From Isohypsibius dastychi (lineage: Eukaryota > Tardigrada > Eutardigrada > Parachela > Isohypsibiidae), in NCBI GenBank assembly GCA_034696485.1, contig JAQIWT010000013.1, forward strand, positions 1 through 63,736: a DNA stretch of 63,736 nucleotides, read 5' to 3'. The notes beneath the pieces are model-generated. The model saw only the letters and a list, made by a program, of their open reading frames with translations. It searched no databases and was not told the DNA's origin. The position numbers and the translations under genes are program-made. Below, piece after piece: positions 22,878 through 41,200 of the stretch (position 1 is the first letter of the stretch; each line of letters starts with the position of its first letter).

Positions 22878-24268
22878 GATCAGATGAGTGACGGCACTGG
22901 AAGGTAAAAGTTTTTTCGGCCAATTTTCAAGAAAATAAATGAAAATAACGAAACGACAACAAATCCCATCTCGTTCACTAAACTTCTACGTCACTTTTGA
23001 CATTTAGATTCAACGTCATTCGAAGGAGTTTAAGAAACCCGTGTGGGATACGGATCTAGAGCACGCATTGCGCACGTGCTTCCTCGTCTGCGCTAACACG
23101 CCATCTGTTGAACCGTCTACATTCAACGCAACCCAGAGCGTTTTGGCCAGGGATGAAGGGGGCGCTAGCGTGAAATAGATACGCGTGTCATTGAACCGTC
23201 TACGTATCAAGAGCACGTTGGGCGTACGTCATCTACGTTCCAGTGTGGAGAAATCTGTTCAAGTTTCAGTCGGCGTACCTTTTCCAATTTGGTGTCGGAG
23301 AACCCTGATCTCGGTTTTCATCTTTCCAGAATCGTCTCTCCTGATTTCATATATGTAAGTTTGAGTAAATTTTGAGCTTGAACCATCTTTTTCTGGATCA
23401 ACCAAGTCTACACAGAACTGGTGAATTGGGTTCTACTTCCTTGTTTTTTAGATCCGCACTCGTTTTTTCTTGGAATCCTCGTCTCGTCTGCGAAATCGAA
23501 AACCAGCGAACTCGAGTGTCAAAGGTGAGTACCACCAGAGTCCTGCAGAGAACTGTGTACAGTGACCATAGAAATCAGGTCAACCAACCATCTAAAATGG
23601 AAACTGGCGCTTTCCTAAAACCACCTCTGAATCCGAAAGCTGATGACGGGAAATGCATGCCTCTTGAGTTGAACGTTGAGTAGAAAAGTATTTCGGTGAT
23701 GTGTTATCCAAAAAGTCGAAAGCGGGGCAATCGTTGATTGCACCTTCAATTTTCAGAAATTGCCCAATTTTTTCTTTTATTGAAGGTTTCGCTTTCTTTT
23801 CCTGAATTTTTTGCTTTAGCGTAATTACTGTGATGGTGGAAAGTTCGACAAAGCAGTTTCCACAAGGTTCTTTTTAAATTCAGTAGTCAGCACTTCCGGT
23901 GTATTGAAGTGCTAATTTCCTCCTCCCCGAACCATTCTTGGCTTCTTGGTCAAGTGGCATTCATTTTTCATCACTTTTGTTTAGTTCTGCATCTTTTGGT
24001 GATGTTTCACTCATTGGGCAGGTTAATAGTCTACCTGGGACTTCTTCGCCAGTTGACCTGGTTAGCACTTCCGGGCATTTTGGTTCCGATCTTCATTTTT
24101 CAATTGCCTTGTTTTATTTTATGTGCAATTATTGTATATCAGATGAAATGTTGTCTTATAGAATTCAGGAAAAAGTTGTTTTGTGCAGTTTCGAAAATGA
24201 CGCTGTTTTTCACTTCCGTTTGAATCACGAAGTTTTCTGTTTTAGCAACCGATCGTTTCAAGATTATT
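22878..24268. promoter_or_regulatory. Divergent Eps15-like/DDX3 promoter region and DDX3 5' leader
   Basis: This region separates two genes transcribed outward. Plausible DDX3 untranslated exons are one ending at 23354 (donor GTAAGT), one at 23452-23524 (donor GTGAGT), and one starting at 24246 that runs into the ATG. These are inferred from splice signals only. ACTTCCGG-type words occur at about 23894 and 24065, and a shortened CACTTCCG at about 24220. Confidence 0.4.
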
Positions 24269-29318
<5,050 letters not shown>

Positions 29319-29347
29319 ATTAACACTTGCTGATATTCAGAGAGCCG

Positions 29348-29770
29348 GTGAGTACGTTTGTCTGGAGAATATCTCGCCAGTAATTAGTTGTGGAATTGCC
29401 TGGTTTTGTGAGAAGAATTTTGAAAAGAATTTCGGAATTCGAGTTATCTGTAGTTGGTTTATGTAATCCGAGTTGAAACATTCCTGGTCGTTTTTGGCCG
29501 TAATTTTATTTCCGTTGTCAGATTAAGATATCAGGAAGAAATGTACCTGGAAAGCGCGATGTTGTTGGTAGAAATCGATCCGTGGTTATTTTACCGTCAA
29601 AGTCGCGCGAAATTATTCTGAATTCGGCTTCGTTTTCTGAACTTTTCTCTTTGGATTGTTTCGATTCTTGAAGCCTTTTCTACATTTCTATTACAAGATA
29701 GTTTCGTATGGGTGAAAGATTTGGTTCTTTGAAAGTGGAATTTAAACTAAACTGTATTTTTGTTTTTTAG
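29348..29770 (+). other. Likely intron in the DDX3 3' UTR
   Basis: A strong donor (GCCG|GTGAGTACG) 30 bases after the stop codon and a polypyrimidine-rich acceptor (TTTTTTAG|GTTCATCG) bound 423 bp that contain the fourth H/ACA-like element. This is inferred from splice signals and from the intronic position of the sister elements. A 3'-UTR intron this close to the stop should not trigger mRNA decay by the 50-nt rule. Confidence 0.55.
29553..29687 (+). ncRNA. H/ACA-like snoRNA, copy 4 (DDX3 3'-UTR intron)
   Basis: Hairpin 1 has lower stem GCGCGA/TCGCGC (29554-29559 with 29603-29608) and upper stem GGTA(g)AAAT/ATTTTACC. The pocket is TGTTGTT on the left and GTCAAA on the right (29596-29601). 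The hinge reads AAATTA (29610-29615), a perfect ANANNA H box. Hairpin 2 is bounded by GGCTTC/GAAGCC and ACA lies at 29682-29684. The pocket pairs with 18S UUUGAC-UC-AACA at all ten guide positions. This is the most canonical of the four. Confidence 0.72.
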
Positions 29771-31667
29771 GTTCATCGCTTTATTCTGTTTTTCACCCTC
29801 CACTTCCAGCCGGGCTCTTCTGATATTGTATCCCCATTTACTATGTCACCCAAATCCAAGAACGTATCCCATTTTTATTTCTGATCACCTCGTCGAACTG
29901 GAATTGTTTTATTGAAGTTTCTTTTTGCGAACTGAAAAAATCCCGTTGTTTGGTTTTTTCTTTCTTCCAACTCGTTCACCAACCACCGACTTGGAATTTC
30001 TCTCTTTGTTTTTTCTCACACTTGGAATCGTTTGTTTTCGGCATCACGTGGCAAGGGAATTATTTGATGGATGGCCTTTATAATATGTGTCGTTATTATT
30101 ATTATTATTATGCATCATTTATATTTGCGGAACAAAATCGATGTGATAATGCAGCAGCAGCTGGAAAAGTTGTGTTCATCCTCGACTAATACAACTTGGG
30201 ATGTTTTTCGGCAACTGCGGTTATCGAGGGGAACTCACGTCTCGTCATTGCGGTAAGAATTGTTTCAATGGTGTTTTTTTCTGGAAATTGGCAAAAAAAA
30301 TTATTCGTTTTTTTTGTTGGATTTTTTATCGATTTTCGTTTCAGGTTTTTTTGTTCGGTGATTGATGGATGGATATGATCAGATTTGTGATTTGTTGAAC
30401 GTATCTCTTGGAAGGACCTTATTTTCTAATCAACTGGAGCATCGGAATGTTTTATGTCACTCACATTCTGGGGTTCCTATTCTATGCTGCTTTTTTGGTC
30501 CAAAGAGGAGATTAGCCAAATTCACTTTTTTGAGAAGAATAAGTTAAATCCGTCCGTCTTTCTCTCTAATGAAAAGCAAACGGCTTTTGGCCGCAGACTT
30601 GATTTGTTTTTCCTGTTGTCACTTTTGTTTTTTATTGTTAAATTATTTCCTCTTTTTTGGATAATGGCGGTTTTAGATAGTTCCTCCTTCTCGATTTTTC
30701 TTTCTCTCAGCTGTCATTCGTTGTTAATTCCTTGATGCCGTACAAAAAACGAACAAGATCCACAATTTACTCCAGCTTTTTGCCCTTATTAAAAAACTAC
30801 TTTCGCTTACAAAAGTCTAGTGCACATCTCGGAATATGCAGAGCGGATTTTTTGATCGTGGATTTTTGATCAGCCAGAATTCCTGGAAATTCCCTACAGC
30901 CTCTTTTCCCCCGCTTGTAATCCGCCTACGCAGCCTGACCTGCACTTCGGACAATAGACTTGTCTGCAACGGAGAGCGCCGGTCGGTCCGCTCGACGGAT
31001 TGCAAAATGAAGCGGGAGGCGTTCCGCTTCGATAGTACCGGTCCGAAAAGAATGGTTCAGAATACATTGTTAGTCGAGGTTACTCAGCAAAAAAGAAACT
31101 GTTTGAATGGGAGTTTCTGATACGTTCACACTCGAGCTTCGAATGTTCTGATACATTAGCCGGTACTGAGAAGTCTTCAATTTACTTGCATCAACCATGC
31201 AACCGAACTGTGTTGCACCGCGGTTTCTATGACCATCTTTCCATGCAGAAAGAATCTGGACGGAGTGAACCCGCCTCCTTAGTCCAAAGCGCAGTGAACG
31301 CAACGAAGCGTGCTTAACTAGCACTGTGGACCACACGCTGAAAAAGTTAAAGACAGACCCCACCGTTACGTGGGGGGCTCGTACGCCACTGTGTCACGTG
31401 AAAGTTCGTTTGTCAGATTTTGAAACCTTAAATTCTGCGTACTTTTATCGCATCTTCCAAAGGATAAGGATTCAACATGCGTTTATGTCACGGCTCTGAG
31501 CACTTATAGGTTTCAGTTTGCAGAACTAAAAGTTTGTTCGATCACGACTCAGCTCAACCCTGGCTAAACTGCGCTGAAACAGGAAAAAGTTTTTCCATCA
31601 CGTTTCCATCGTCCGGATTTCTGTCGACATTTCCTGCCTCCATACTGTTTCGTGATCAGACGATTAA
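29771..31667. other. DDX3 3' UTR remainder, then intergenic
   Basis: T-rich sequence follows the inferred 3'-UTR acceptor, with ATT microsatellite at about 30090-30113. I could not fix the polyadenylation site. From about 30.8 kb on, no gene, RNA or element can be supported. Confidence 0.4.
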
Positions 31668-34600
31668 ATGGATGAAGAGAGCGTCAGGAGGATTCATCAA
31701 GCAATCAATGTTGCTGACATAAGGGTTCGTGATTTCACGGTTGCTGAAGGATCTCCCAAATTCATTTGTATGAAACGCAAGACTACACTAGCCTCCACTT
31801 CTGATGGTCCAAACAGTTCAGGTTTGGAAAAGAACATTTAAATTTGCAGATTGAGAGTGAATGGAAAGTGATTTCAGATGAAAACGCGCAGGGGACGTCT
31901 TTGAGAGTTCCGGAAGATTCCGTCATTCCTTCCGATTCCAAACGTCCACATTTAGGTAATTTGGATGGAGGAATTGATGGGAATCAAGATGACGAGATGC
32001 CAGCGTTGTGTTCTGGACTTTCGGAAGTGGACATGACGGAAATTACAAGGGATGGGGAAGCCGAGACGAATGTTCGTCAACCGGAAGTCGGAGTGGAAAT
32101 GGTTGGAATGCCGGCATTGGAAGATGATGAGGAAGAGAGTGGAGAAGATGAGATGCCTGATCTCCTCTCTGAAGATGGTGAGAAAATAGACAGGAAAATG
32201 TCGAAACCTTTGGCGCTAATTTTGACTTCGAAAGTTATGAATTCTGTTTATTTTCTGTTTTGCTCTTGATTTTGAAACCAGAAGTTACCAAACATAACTA
32301 GAGTTCTCGTTGTTTGTTAATAGTTCGCTACGGGTACAGAACGTTAGAAATGCACATTCTTCGTTGTTTTTCTTAAATTTATCTTCGTTACCGGAAGTCC
32401 TGTTCTTTTTGACCGTGCAATCGGTTGCTTGATGCTGTTGGTTCCAGATGACGATGATGATGATGATCACATGGATGACCACTCTGATGAGGAAAATATG
32501 AACGATCCCATTTTTAATCGTGTTGATGAACATGAACCGGAAATCCTCATCGATGATTTCTCCCATCCCGCTCCTCAGTATTCTCTTCCCGCATTGCATA
32601 TGTGGAAAGATTTCCAGAATATTAAATCGCACCGGATTTTGCAGCAACGATTGGTTGGGAGTTTGGAGCTTGTGAGAAGGATGGGCAAGTTCGCCGAGCT
32701 GAAACATCATCGAGGTAATGGAGACAAAATATTCGCGAGAAAATGGTTCTGGTTTTGGATGTACTATCCTGGATTTTTGAATGGTTTTTTTTCTTTTCAG
32801 GATGTGTGAATTCGTTGAATTTCAGTCCGTCTGGACAACTGCTGGCCAGTGGGTCAGATGATTTGAAAGTGGGAATTTGGGACTGGGCGAAAAAGAAACT
32901 CGTGACGGATTTTCCTTCCGGCCATTTTGCCAATGTTTTTCAGGTAACTTCCGTGTTTAGCGATAGTGGATTGTTTCCAATATGCTTCAAATATTTAATT
33001 ATTTGCGTACTATAATTTTTATTTTCAAATTGATATCCGGTTGGTCTGTTGTTCAGTTGGAATCTTCCCTTTTTTCCAGCGATTTTGTGAGCTTCGTTTC
33101 TTGATTTGGTTTTCGTTTTTTTTTCAGTCTAAATTTATGCCATTGAGCAATGATTCACTCATTGCTACTGCTTCTCGAGACGGCGCTGTGCGGCTTGCGG
33201 AAATATCCCAAGCAGGAGGAAGCGTCAGCACCAAAGCGTTGTGCAAACATCGGGGAAGCTGCCACAAGGTACACACATTTCTTCCTTTGCTAAAGAATTG
33301 ATTTTCCAAATTAATTGTTTTGCATACACCGAAAACCCCGGTCATTTTATGTAGCTGTCCGGCTGGTAAAATAAAATGGAGAGAGTTTTAAAGAGAAGAG
33401 AATCTGTGAGAAAATCTGTCTGGCAGACACATTTCATTGAGACCCCTATGCTATAGTTTACCAGTCTTCCGGTTCGTTCGAAATAATAAAAAGAACGGGG
33501 TTTTTAAATTATGAGAGTTAAAAATGACCGGGGTTTTCGGTGTATCTTCAGATTGTATGAGTTTGCAAAAATGATAGTGTTAGTTTCGATTTGATGGTTT
33601 TTAGGATAAGTTTGCTTCCAAACTGTTTGTGGTCAGTTTTCATTTTGTGATTTAGATTGACGTCCGTCCGGATTCCTATCATGGGATCATGAGCTGTGGT
33701 GAAGACGCCGCTGTGAACTACATGGATATTCGTCAACCAAAACCGAATAAATGCTTGATCGTCGCGGACGACCATGTAAAAATTGACTTATATTCCATCA
33801 TGACCAATCCGCTCAAATCTACCGAATTCCTCGTCACCGGAAGTGACAAATATGTCCGGTAACTAAATGAATTAATTTGTGGTGTTAAGTTATGAGTATA
33901 ATTGAATTCGTTTCCGTTTAGCTTCTCACAGCTTAGAAATGAAATGAGTCTACTTCCGGTTACTGATGTTTTTTATCGAAAACACTCACACCTCAGATTT
34001 TTTGTTGGTCCGCTGTTTATGAAATCATCCGGCGATTCGCCCACGAACTTCGTCAGTTTCTGATTTTTTCGCCATGACTTCTTTTCACCGGAAGTCGGGC
34101 TTGACTCTTTTTTTCAAGTGACAAACTTCAAGAGATATGGATTTTTGGTTTGTGATACATTTTCATTCTTTCGTCTTTAGGGTATTCGATATGCGCTTTC
34201 TAAAGTCCGGAAACCTGAGAGCGCCGCCGGTTTTGAAGCTTTGTCCGACGATTCTGCAAGAAAGCAGTCTGAGTTTTCACGTGTCGTCTGGCGTTTATAA
34301 TCACACCGGAAGTGGTAAGAACCTACATAGTTTCTTGCAAATTCAATTTTTTTCCTGATTTCATTTCGGTAACCGTCTTTTTGTCATGTGAGAATTTCTC
34401 CACCGGAAATTAACTTGCTCCTGTGGATCTTCTTTCATTCGTTTGAATTTTTCTGTGCTCAACTTTGATGTGACGCTTCCGGTTTTTTGTTAGAAATCCT
34501 GGCATCGTACAACGATTACAATATTTTCCTGATGCAAAATGCGACTCCTGGGGAAGATGGTGCAAAAGCGATTCAGGAGTATGAAGGACATCGAAATCAT

Positions 34601-35711
34601 CAGACAATCAAAGGAGTTAATTTCTACGGCTCCGGAAGTGAATATGTCGTCAGCGGAAGTGATTGTGGTCGAGTCTTCTTTTGGGATCGCATCACCGGAC
34701 AGATTGTGCATTATGTTCTGGCGGATGATGATGGAGCAGTGAGTGAATCTGGCCGGTTTTTCGGGAAAAAGAAACTGAATTATCAAAAGTGGAAATTCAA
34801 AATGGAATTGAATTTGAAAAGGCTGATGTCTAAGAACAAACGGAAGAATAAGTTTTAATATTCTGCGATGAGTATTGCAAACAGGGCTGTATGTAGAGAC
34901 ATATTTCGCGAAGTTTTGCTAATGTTACACATTAGCAAAAAATGTAAATTAAATAATGTAGATTTAATTAAAATTTAATTTAAATTTAATTAATGTGAAT
35001 TTAAAACATGAAAGATTAATAATCATATTAAATATTTGAAAAATGTTTTGCCGAGTTGGATGTTCTAGATCATTATTTACAGAATCATTTGCCTTTTTAT
35101 TTGCGTTGAAATGTGACTGATTTATTTTCAGGTGAACGTTCTGGAGCCTCACCCCTCTCATCCATTTTTGGCGACAAGTGGTTTGGCACATACAATCAAA
35201 GTGTGGGCCCCAAATGCCGAAGAACCTTCCGATCTGGATGATTTGATCGAGGTCAGAAAGAAGCATGTTTCTTTATGTTTTATTTTTCGACAAAAAACAT
35301 GAAGAATTTTTGTTTATGTTAGGTAATTGAGGAGCACCAGTCTGACCGGAAACGGAATCTTGGACATCAGCGCAACGGTCCGGACAGAGATGGACGATTC
35401 ATAATGATGTTGATGGAACATCTTCAGAGACGTGAAAGAAGGGAGCGTGGTAATAGAGCCCCGGGTGTGGCTCCTCCGGCTGCACCACCGGTTGGCGACC
35501 TTGATGAAATGGTAAAAAATTGATTGATTTTCTTGATTTGAAGTTAGAGATTACTTTTATTGTTTGAAAACAGGCTGATTTTAGTTTATTGTGTTTTTAT
35601 CGGTTAAAACGATTGCAATTCTGATTTCAGCCGCCATTGGAAGAAAGCGATGATGATGAGGATGAGGATGCCGATGTGATGCCAGGCGATGTCAACTGTA
35701 ACACTTCATAA
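31668..35711 (+). CDS. DCAF8: DCAF8 (WDR42A) ortholog, WD40 substrate receptor
   Basis: Eleven exons: 31668-31821, 31878-32177, 32448-32714, 32801-32943, 33128-33268, 33656-33858, 34181-34314, 34494-34738, 35132-35251, 35323-35511 and 35631-35711. They give 658 residues with all phases consistent. The N-terminal third is acidic and disordered. WD repeats start near residue 241 with [20 protein letters not shown], then DLKVGIWDW and GHFANVFQ. Family-specific phrases follow: [33 protein letters not shown] and [14 protein letters not shown], close to vertebrate DCAF8. The C-terminus has an arginine-rich helix and an acidic tail. DCAF8 proteins bind DDB1-CUL4 as substrate receptors for ubiquitination. 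The start at 31668 is the only ATG whose exon joins the acidic exon in phase. Intron 5 contains a small transposable element. Confidence 0.9.
33327..33542. mobile_element. 216-bp mariner-type MITE in DCAF8 intron 5
   Basis: It has perfect 22-bp terminal inverted repeats (starting CACCGAAAACCCCGGTCATT) at 33327-33348 and 33521-33542, flanked on both sides by TA (33325-33326, 33543-33544), the target duplication of Tc1/mariner-like elements. There is no coding capacity. The right end lies about 110 bp before the acceptor of exon 6, and the flanking exons still splice in phase. Confidence 0.85.
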
Positions 35712-38201
35712 TCTGGAGATATTGTATTTACGGACTGTGTTGAATTTCTGCGATATATTGTTCTCATTCTGTTGGAAATGATTCAGATTATTCAGAAGAA
35801 CCGTTTTTCATTTTGTATAAATTAGTTTGTTGTGATTTACTTTTCCATATCATGTACAGTATAATAGAAGAACGGCAGTTTGAAAATGAATTCGAGAATT
35901 AAGCTGATTTACTCCACTTACATTGATTTTGTAAGTTAAAAAATATTCAAGATCAGCGTGGTTCTGTTCACCATCTAATGGCGGTTTAAGCATCAGCATC
36001 GATACTGGCGGTCGCTGTCCAAATCTTTACCGTCTTGAATTTCGCACATTTCATCAAATTGACATGCAGCTATGCTGCGAGCGAGCCAGTTGTAAAAAAC
36101 TGACGGACCTTAATTGCGGCAAAGATTGGCAAGTTCGTGAATGCAAATGTGAAATGGTAAAGTTCGTGAAGTTTGCTAAACATGACTTCAAGGCTCGCCA
36201 AAAAACGTCTGAAATCCAACCGGGTTTTTATCAAATCCGACCCCACATCCCAACCTCTTTGTAAACAGTCAGCTGTTGAACGGCCTTTTTTATTCCCGAG
36301 TGTCGGCGATCTTACGCCTGTGAACAGAAACGTTGTCTTCCAAACAAAATCTTGGTAAACTCTTTCTCTTTGCTGAAATTTATTCCGGTTATTTTTTATC
36401 TCGATGACCTTTTTTCGTTATAACATTGGTTTCTATCAGTATGTCCTTTGATAGTGAGCATCCGATTCTGAAACCACGTTACTGAAATCCTCCTCGAAAT
36501 CAAATCAAGCAAATGGGTTTTCGGAATTTTCCGGAGTCTTTGCTGTTTTCATCAGCCACGTGAAATTCGATTAATCCGAGAAAAATCAGATTTTCTATCA
36601 ACCTGCGAGTCGGCAAACGCAATATTTCTAGAAATGTCTTCATCGAATGTTCCGATTCGGATTTTCGAATTAATCTGAAAAACAACCACTTGCATTTTGC
36701 TATTTTCGTCGTTCAATTTTCTGCGAATACAGCGTTCTGGAAGGTTCGTTATCCATGCGCGCTACGTAGGCGAGCTCAAATAAATGAGACTCCTGAGGTG
36801 CGTTAATCATCTCAATGGATCCTCTTATCTCTCGAAGCTTTTCATCGAAAAGAAATCATTGCTTTTTCAGACTAATCCACAATGCACGTCCTAAATTCTA
36901 AATTCATTTCACGTACATAATCACAGCTCACAACCATTCCTTCCATTCACATCACAGCCCATCAACTTCAAAACACCCGACAACCATAGTCTAATTTAAA
37001 TCAGGAGGGAACTGAGTGATAGCCGAAATGGTCGCTTGAATTACAAGATGATACAACACCTGGATTCAAACACTGCAGGGCAGAAAATAATCGAGCAAAA
37101 CAAGCCTGACTTCTCCCGAAAAGACACGTAAAGTACGAGTTCTGCAACGCTGCCAGGGTGCACCATTCGTTCAGTGGGCATTGGGCAGTTTCCATTTCAG
37201 ACAAGGATTCTGATTTGATGGACGTCGGCGTTTCATTTCATCTAGCCGCAGAACTTTTAAAAATCTGGGACAGAACACTTTTATTCAAACCGAGACACAC
37301 CAAGGTGTGGAGGCAAGTCGATACACTTGAGAAATTTCAACAAACACAGAACTGGCAGCTGAGATTTATGAAATGAAACACAAAGGAATGCCGATTAATG
37401 CTCCCCCCCCCCCGCTGCAGGATGATTCTGTTGGTTGTCCCTTCTTGTTTTCTACGTTATGCGGAATATTTGACCACCACTCTGCTCTGCTACGATCTTT
37501 CTGAAGCATGCACATGTACTAGCACAGTGTCAGTAAATGAGTAAATACTTTAATCTCACTATGGTACTAGCTAATAAAATCCGCGTTCCGTAAAATCGAT
37601 GATAGTCGGTTAATACATAAGTTCTCACTTCTCAGTAGTGATCAGTTCACATTTTGCTTGTCAGGTCAGTCGGAAAGAGGATTGAGCAGTGATACTGGAA
37701 CTTTAATTTCAACATCATATTCACAGGGAAATGAGCTTAGTGGAACCATCGTTCCATGAAACGGAAGATGGCTCTTGAGCCCGGTATGCCCCCAAGAGAT
37801 TAAAACGTGCGTGGCATTCCTAGTTCGTTTAAGTAATAAATAATCAGGACACAAGGAATGATGATAGCTGATGAGGAAAGGAGGAAGGAAGGAAGGGAGG
37901 TAGGAAGAACGGAGATTTTATTTTTAACCTTCCACTTGCCGACCCCGGATCCATCCTCTTCCTTCTCCATATCTTCACTCCTCTCATTTATCGATCCGAT
38001 GCAGCCCGATTCAAGAACAAGGTAGATTTACTCTCCTTTCACCCGTCTATCTTCATTTTATTATCCTCATTTCTTCGTCGTCTCTCGGATAAAAACGCCG
38101 GGTGTTTTTCGAAAGGAGACATATTTTCGTCTCGTGTTTGCGCGGGATTGTCCTTGAGATTCGGAGGAACATTCCAGTTGCTTGGGAATTCTTGTTCGGG
38201 A
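35712..38201. other. Intergenic, no supported gene
   Basis: It contains only short unsupported frames and a C11 run at 37403-37413. The distal part must hold the PDE9A promoter and 5' leader; a GGAAGGAAGG-like purine tract lies at about 37876-37910. Confidence 0.45.
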
Positions 38202-41200
38202 ATGGGAAATGGAGTCAGCAATTACCACAGACACATTTTCGTCGAAATTCATGGCCGCATTGAGAAGGTTCGTGAAAACTATTGGTTCACATTAAGAAAT
38301 ACAATTTTGGAACCAATTTGTCCCGGTGCGTCTCGGAGATATCATAACGTGTCTATGACCTTTCTTAAAACCGAAACTTTCCCTAGTTGTTTCCAAATCG
38401 CAATGGGAAATTCAGAATATTTTTTCCCCGAGGGATACAGCTCGTTATACGGAACCAGACACTTGTTTGTGAATTCCGAGATGTCAAAGGTCACTATTTA
38501 TCCCTTCTCATTTTTGTCAAAGTCATACAGGTACATGTTCACGGTCTCGCATTGTGGTGGACAAATTCAGTTTGATAATGTGGTTATAATGAAGGAATAA
38601 CTCTGGGAATTCTGTGTAATAAAAACGGCTAACGGTGTGACTTGGTTTTTAAATCAGGAGTGAAAATTGAAGATCTGGAGAACAAGTTTGAAATGATAAA
38701 TTCACGTGTTATTGTGGAAAGTTCCAAACTGACGCATTTGAATGCCAAAGTTTGGTTGAAGGGATTTCAGGTGATTTCACTCAGCCATCCGGCCCCTAAG
38801 TGGCAGTTTTTAATTTCCGCACATTCTGGTTTTAATCGCTCTGGAAAATTAAGCATATTGCGACGTTTGTTTTGCCATAGACCGGCCACTCTCCTCTTTC
38901 AAATTAAACAATTAAATTAAATTAAATTAAATGCAATGCGATGCAGTTTATTTACTGTTCCGAGGTCATTTCTAATGAACCTTGACACGAGCGACATTTG
39001 ATCATGTCACCCCTAACGGAACTAAGCGTTTGAAAAAAGTGACCCCCCTCTTGTGATTGCAGATTGTCTTCGGCCGGCATTCTTCACCACGTGATATCCA
39101 GGAGGTGATCGCCGTAGCAGCTGGAGCTTCCAGGTGATTGAAATTATTCTGATCTTTTCCCTTCCAACTACACGTAAACTGCGTAACGCTGTTGGAGCAC
39201 GAGTTCTTTCACGAAACTGGATTTCATGAAGATTTCCGTTTCTGGAAACAATTTCAGATTTTGCCTCGGTTTCTATAAATTATTTGAAATTCGAGCTTAT
39301 CGCGGAATAATGCAGTGGCAAAAACGGGCGGGCTAATTTCGCGTCAGAGTCAGCAGATGAGATCTTTTATTTTAAGAGAAAAAGTGAATTATTCACGAAG
39401 GCCAGAGGGATTTTCCAATGACGGCCTTTTCCGGGAAGGTAATTGATTAGTAAACGTTAGCAGGATGAGAAGTAGAGGGATTAAATATTGAGGTGCCGAC
39501 GTTGCGTTTCGGGCAAAAGACGAAAGGTCACCGAAAATAAGCCGATAAATTTATTCTTTTCACGTGATAACAGAATGAACTGTTAGAACCATTTTCCATT
39601 TTTTTGAACTTTTATCCAAGAACTGGAACAGTATTAACGGGCAGGTAGAACGGTTGGATAATTTTGCGATGAGAAATAGCGGGTGTTTTGAGAAGAGAGA
39701 ATTCCATGAACATTTGAGCTGAAGATGAAAGAGGAGCACGCAAATGATGGTCGGTGGTGTCTCATGGGCGCTTCCGGTGTTCTGCATCCGTCTGATGCGT
39801 GCTCGACAATCTGAAAACAATAAGGTGAAATACATGACTGACGAGAATCCTTTTCATTTTCCAGCTGGACCGCTCTGGTATTAAAAGACAAAAATGGCGG
39901 AATCCTGACCGTCAACTCGGACATTGCCAGCAACGCTACCGACACGGCTTATAAAGTTCAGATTGTGGAGGCCAAAACGGTTAAACCTCGAGTTGCAGGT
40001 ATGTTCTTCAGAGAATATCAGAAGAGGAACTGTTACCTAAGAACCCTTACTGGTGTTAAATTTTGTTCGACGAAAGACCTTTCATCCCTATTTAAACGTT
40101 TAAAAATCGGAGCGACATCATGTGGGGTCTGATGCGTAGCGAAGCCATAGCGTTAGAGACACACCATTTTCGGATCCAATGATGCACCGCACAGAGTGAT
40201 TCAATGGTTCAACGTATAACAGGAATCCAAATGAACTTCCATTTCAGTGACCCCCCCCCCCCCCCCCTAAACAGCGTTTTCTTTTTTCACATTGTTGTTT
40301 TGACTTTGGGGTGTGCCACAAGAATTGAAACGATATAAACAGACTAGGTCCGACTAATGGCTGTTACCATAGGACGTAATTTTGATGTGCTTATCACATT
40401 GTAGCTTGTAGATTTGCAGCCTTTTACTGTGAATCTGAAAACGAAGATGTTGTTGGTAATTCAGCTCACTCTCCCACGATGAACTCGAACAGTGTGATGT
40501 GTTCTCCAATCCCGGTGAACGATCTCTTCTTTCTTCCGCACACCTCTCTTCATACCGATCCTCGTGTCATCATCCATCCCACTTTCGTCGGCCTAACCTG
40601 CCAATTCTGAAGCTATCTAGTTCAAGTTGATAATCACAGCCAGCAGGCAGTGTTCAGGGAACCAGGTCCTCTCTGTTGACTGCCAGTTTCAAAACTGGAA
40701 AACAATCCACCCATCACCTGTTTGGGTAAATGCCGGTTTCTGACACCATGCTGGTCCCGCTATGAAAGAAGAGTCAGTCTGGTGGTCGTGCAAAGTAAAC
40801 AAATCAAGAAGAGCAACCACACTACTCGTATTCTTCGTTTCTGTTTAAGAGTGCCCATGCTGTGATGATTGACCACGTTTCCACTGAACCCTGGAAACAC
40901 TAGCACTCCATGGCTTTAAAGCATTCAGTAGCCTTTTGAATCAGAATTTAATTCACCCAGTACTCCGAAGCGTTAATCACCGTTATCCCGAAAAACCAAC
41001 CACCCGCTAAAACTCACTCCTCTCGTGATTAAAAACCCAGTGGACCTCCATTTCGAAAGAATTTGTCAGCTGACATTCTGAAAAATCAGGAAGAATTACA
41101 GATCAAGCGCTAATTCATTTATCTGACTTAACAATGATATATAACCGCCTCTTATATGACCAGATTTTTAGATCACAAGGTCCTCACCCGCTCAAATTGG

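Noticed and set aside
32429-32710. Aspartate-rich minus/plus frames over GATGATGAT
   Set aside because: The plus-strand stretch is already coding as the acidic part of DCAF8 exon 3; the minus-strand frame is its shadow.
38288-38600. Open frame following PDE9A exon 1
   Set aside because: The PDE9A protein continues at 39063 after a donor at 38268; the frame reads through the intron and has no family match.
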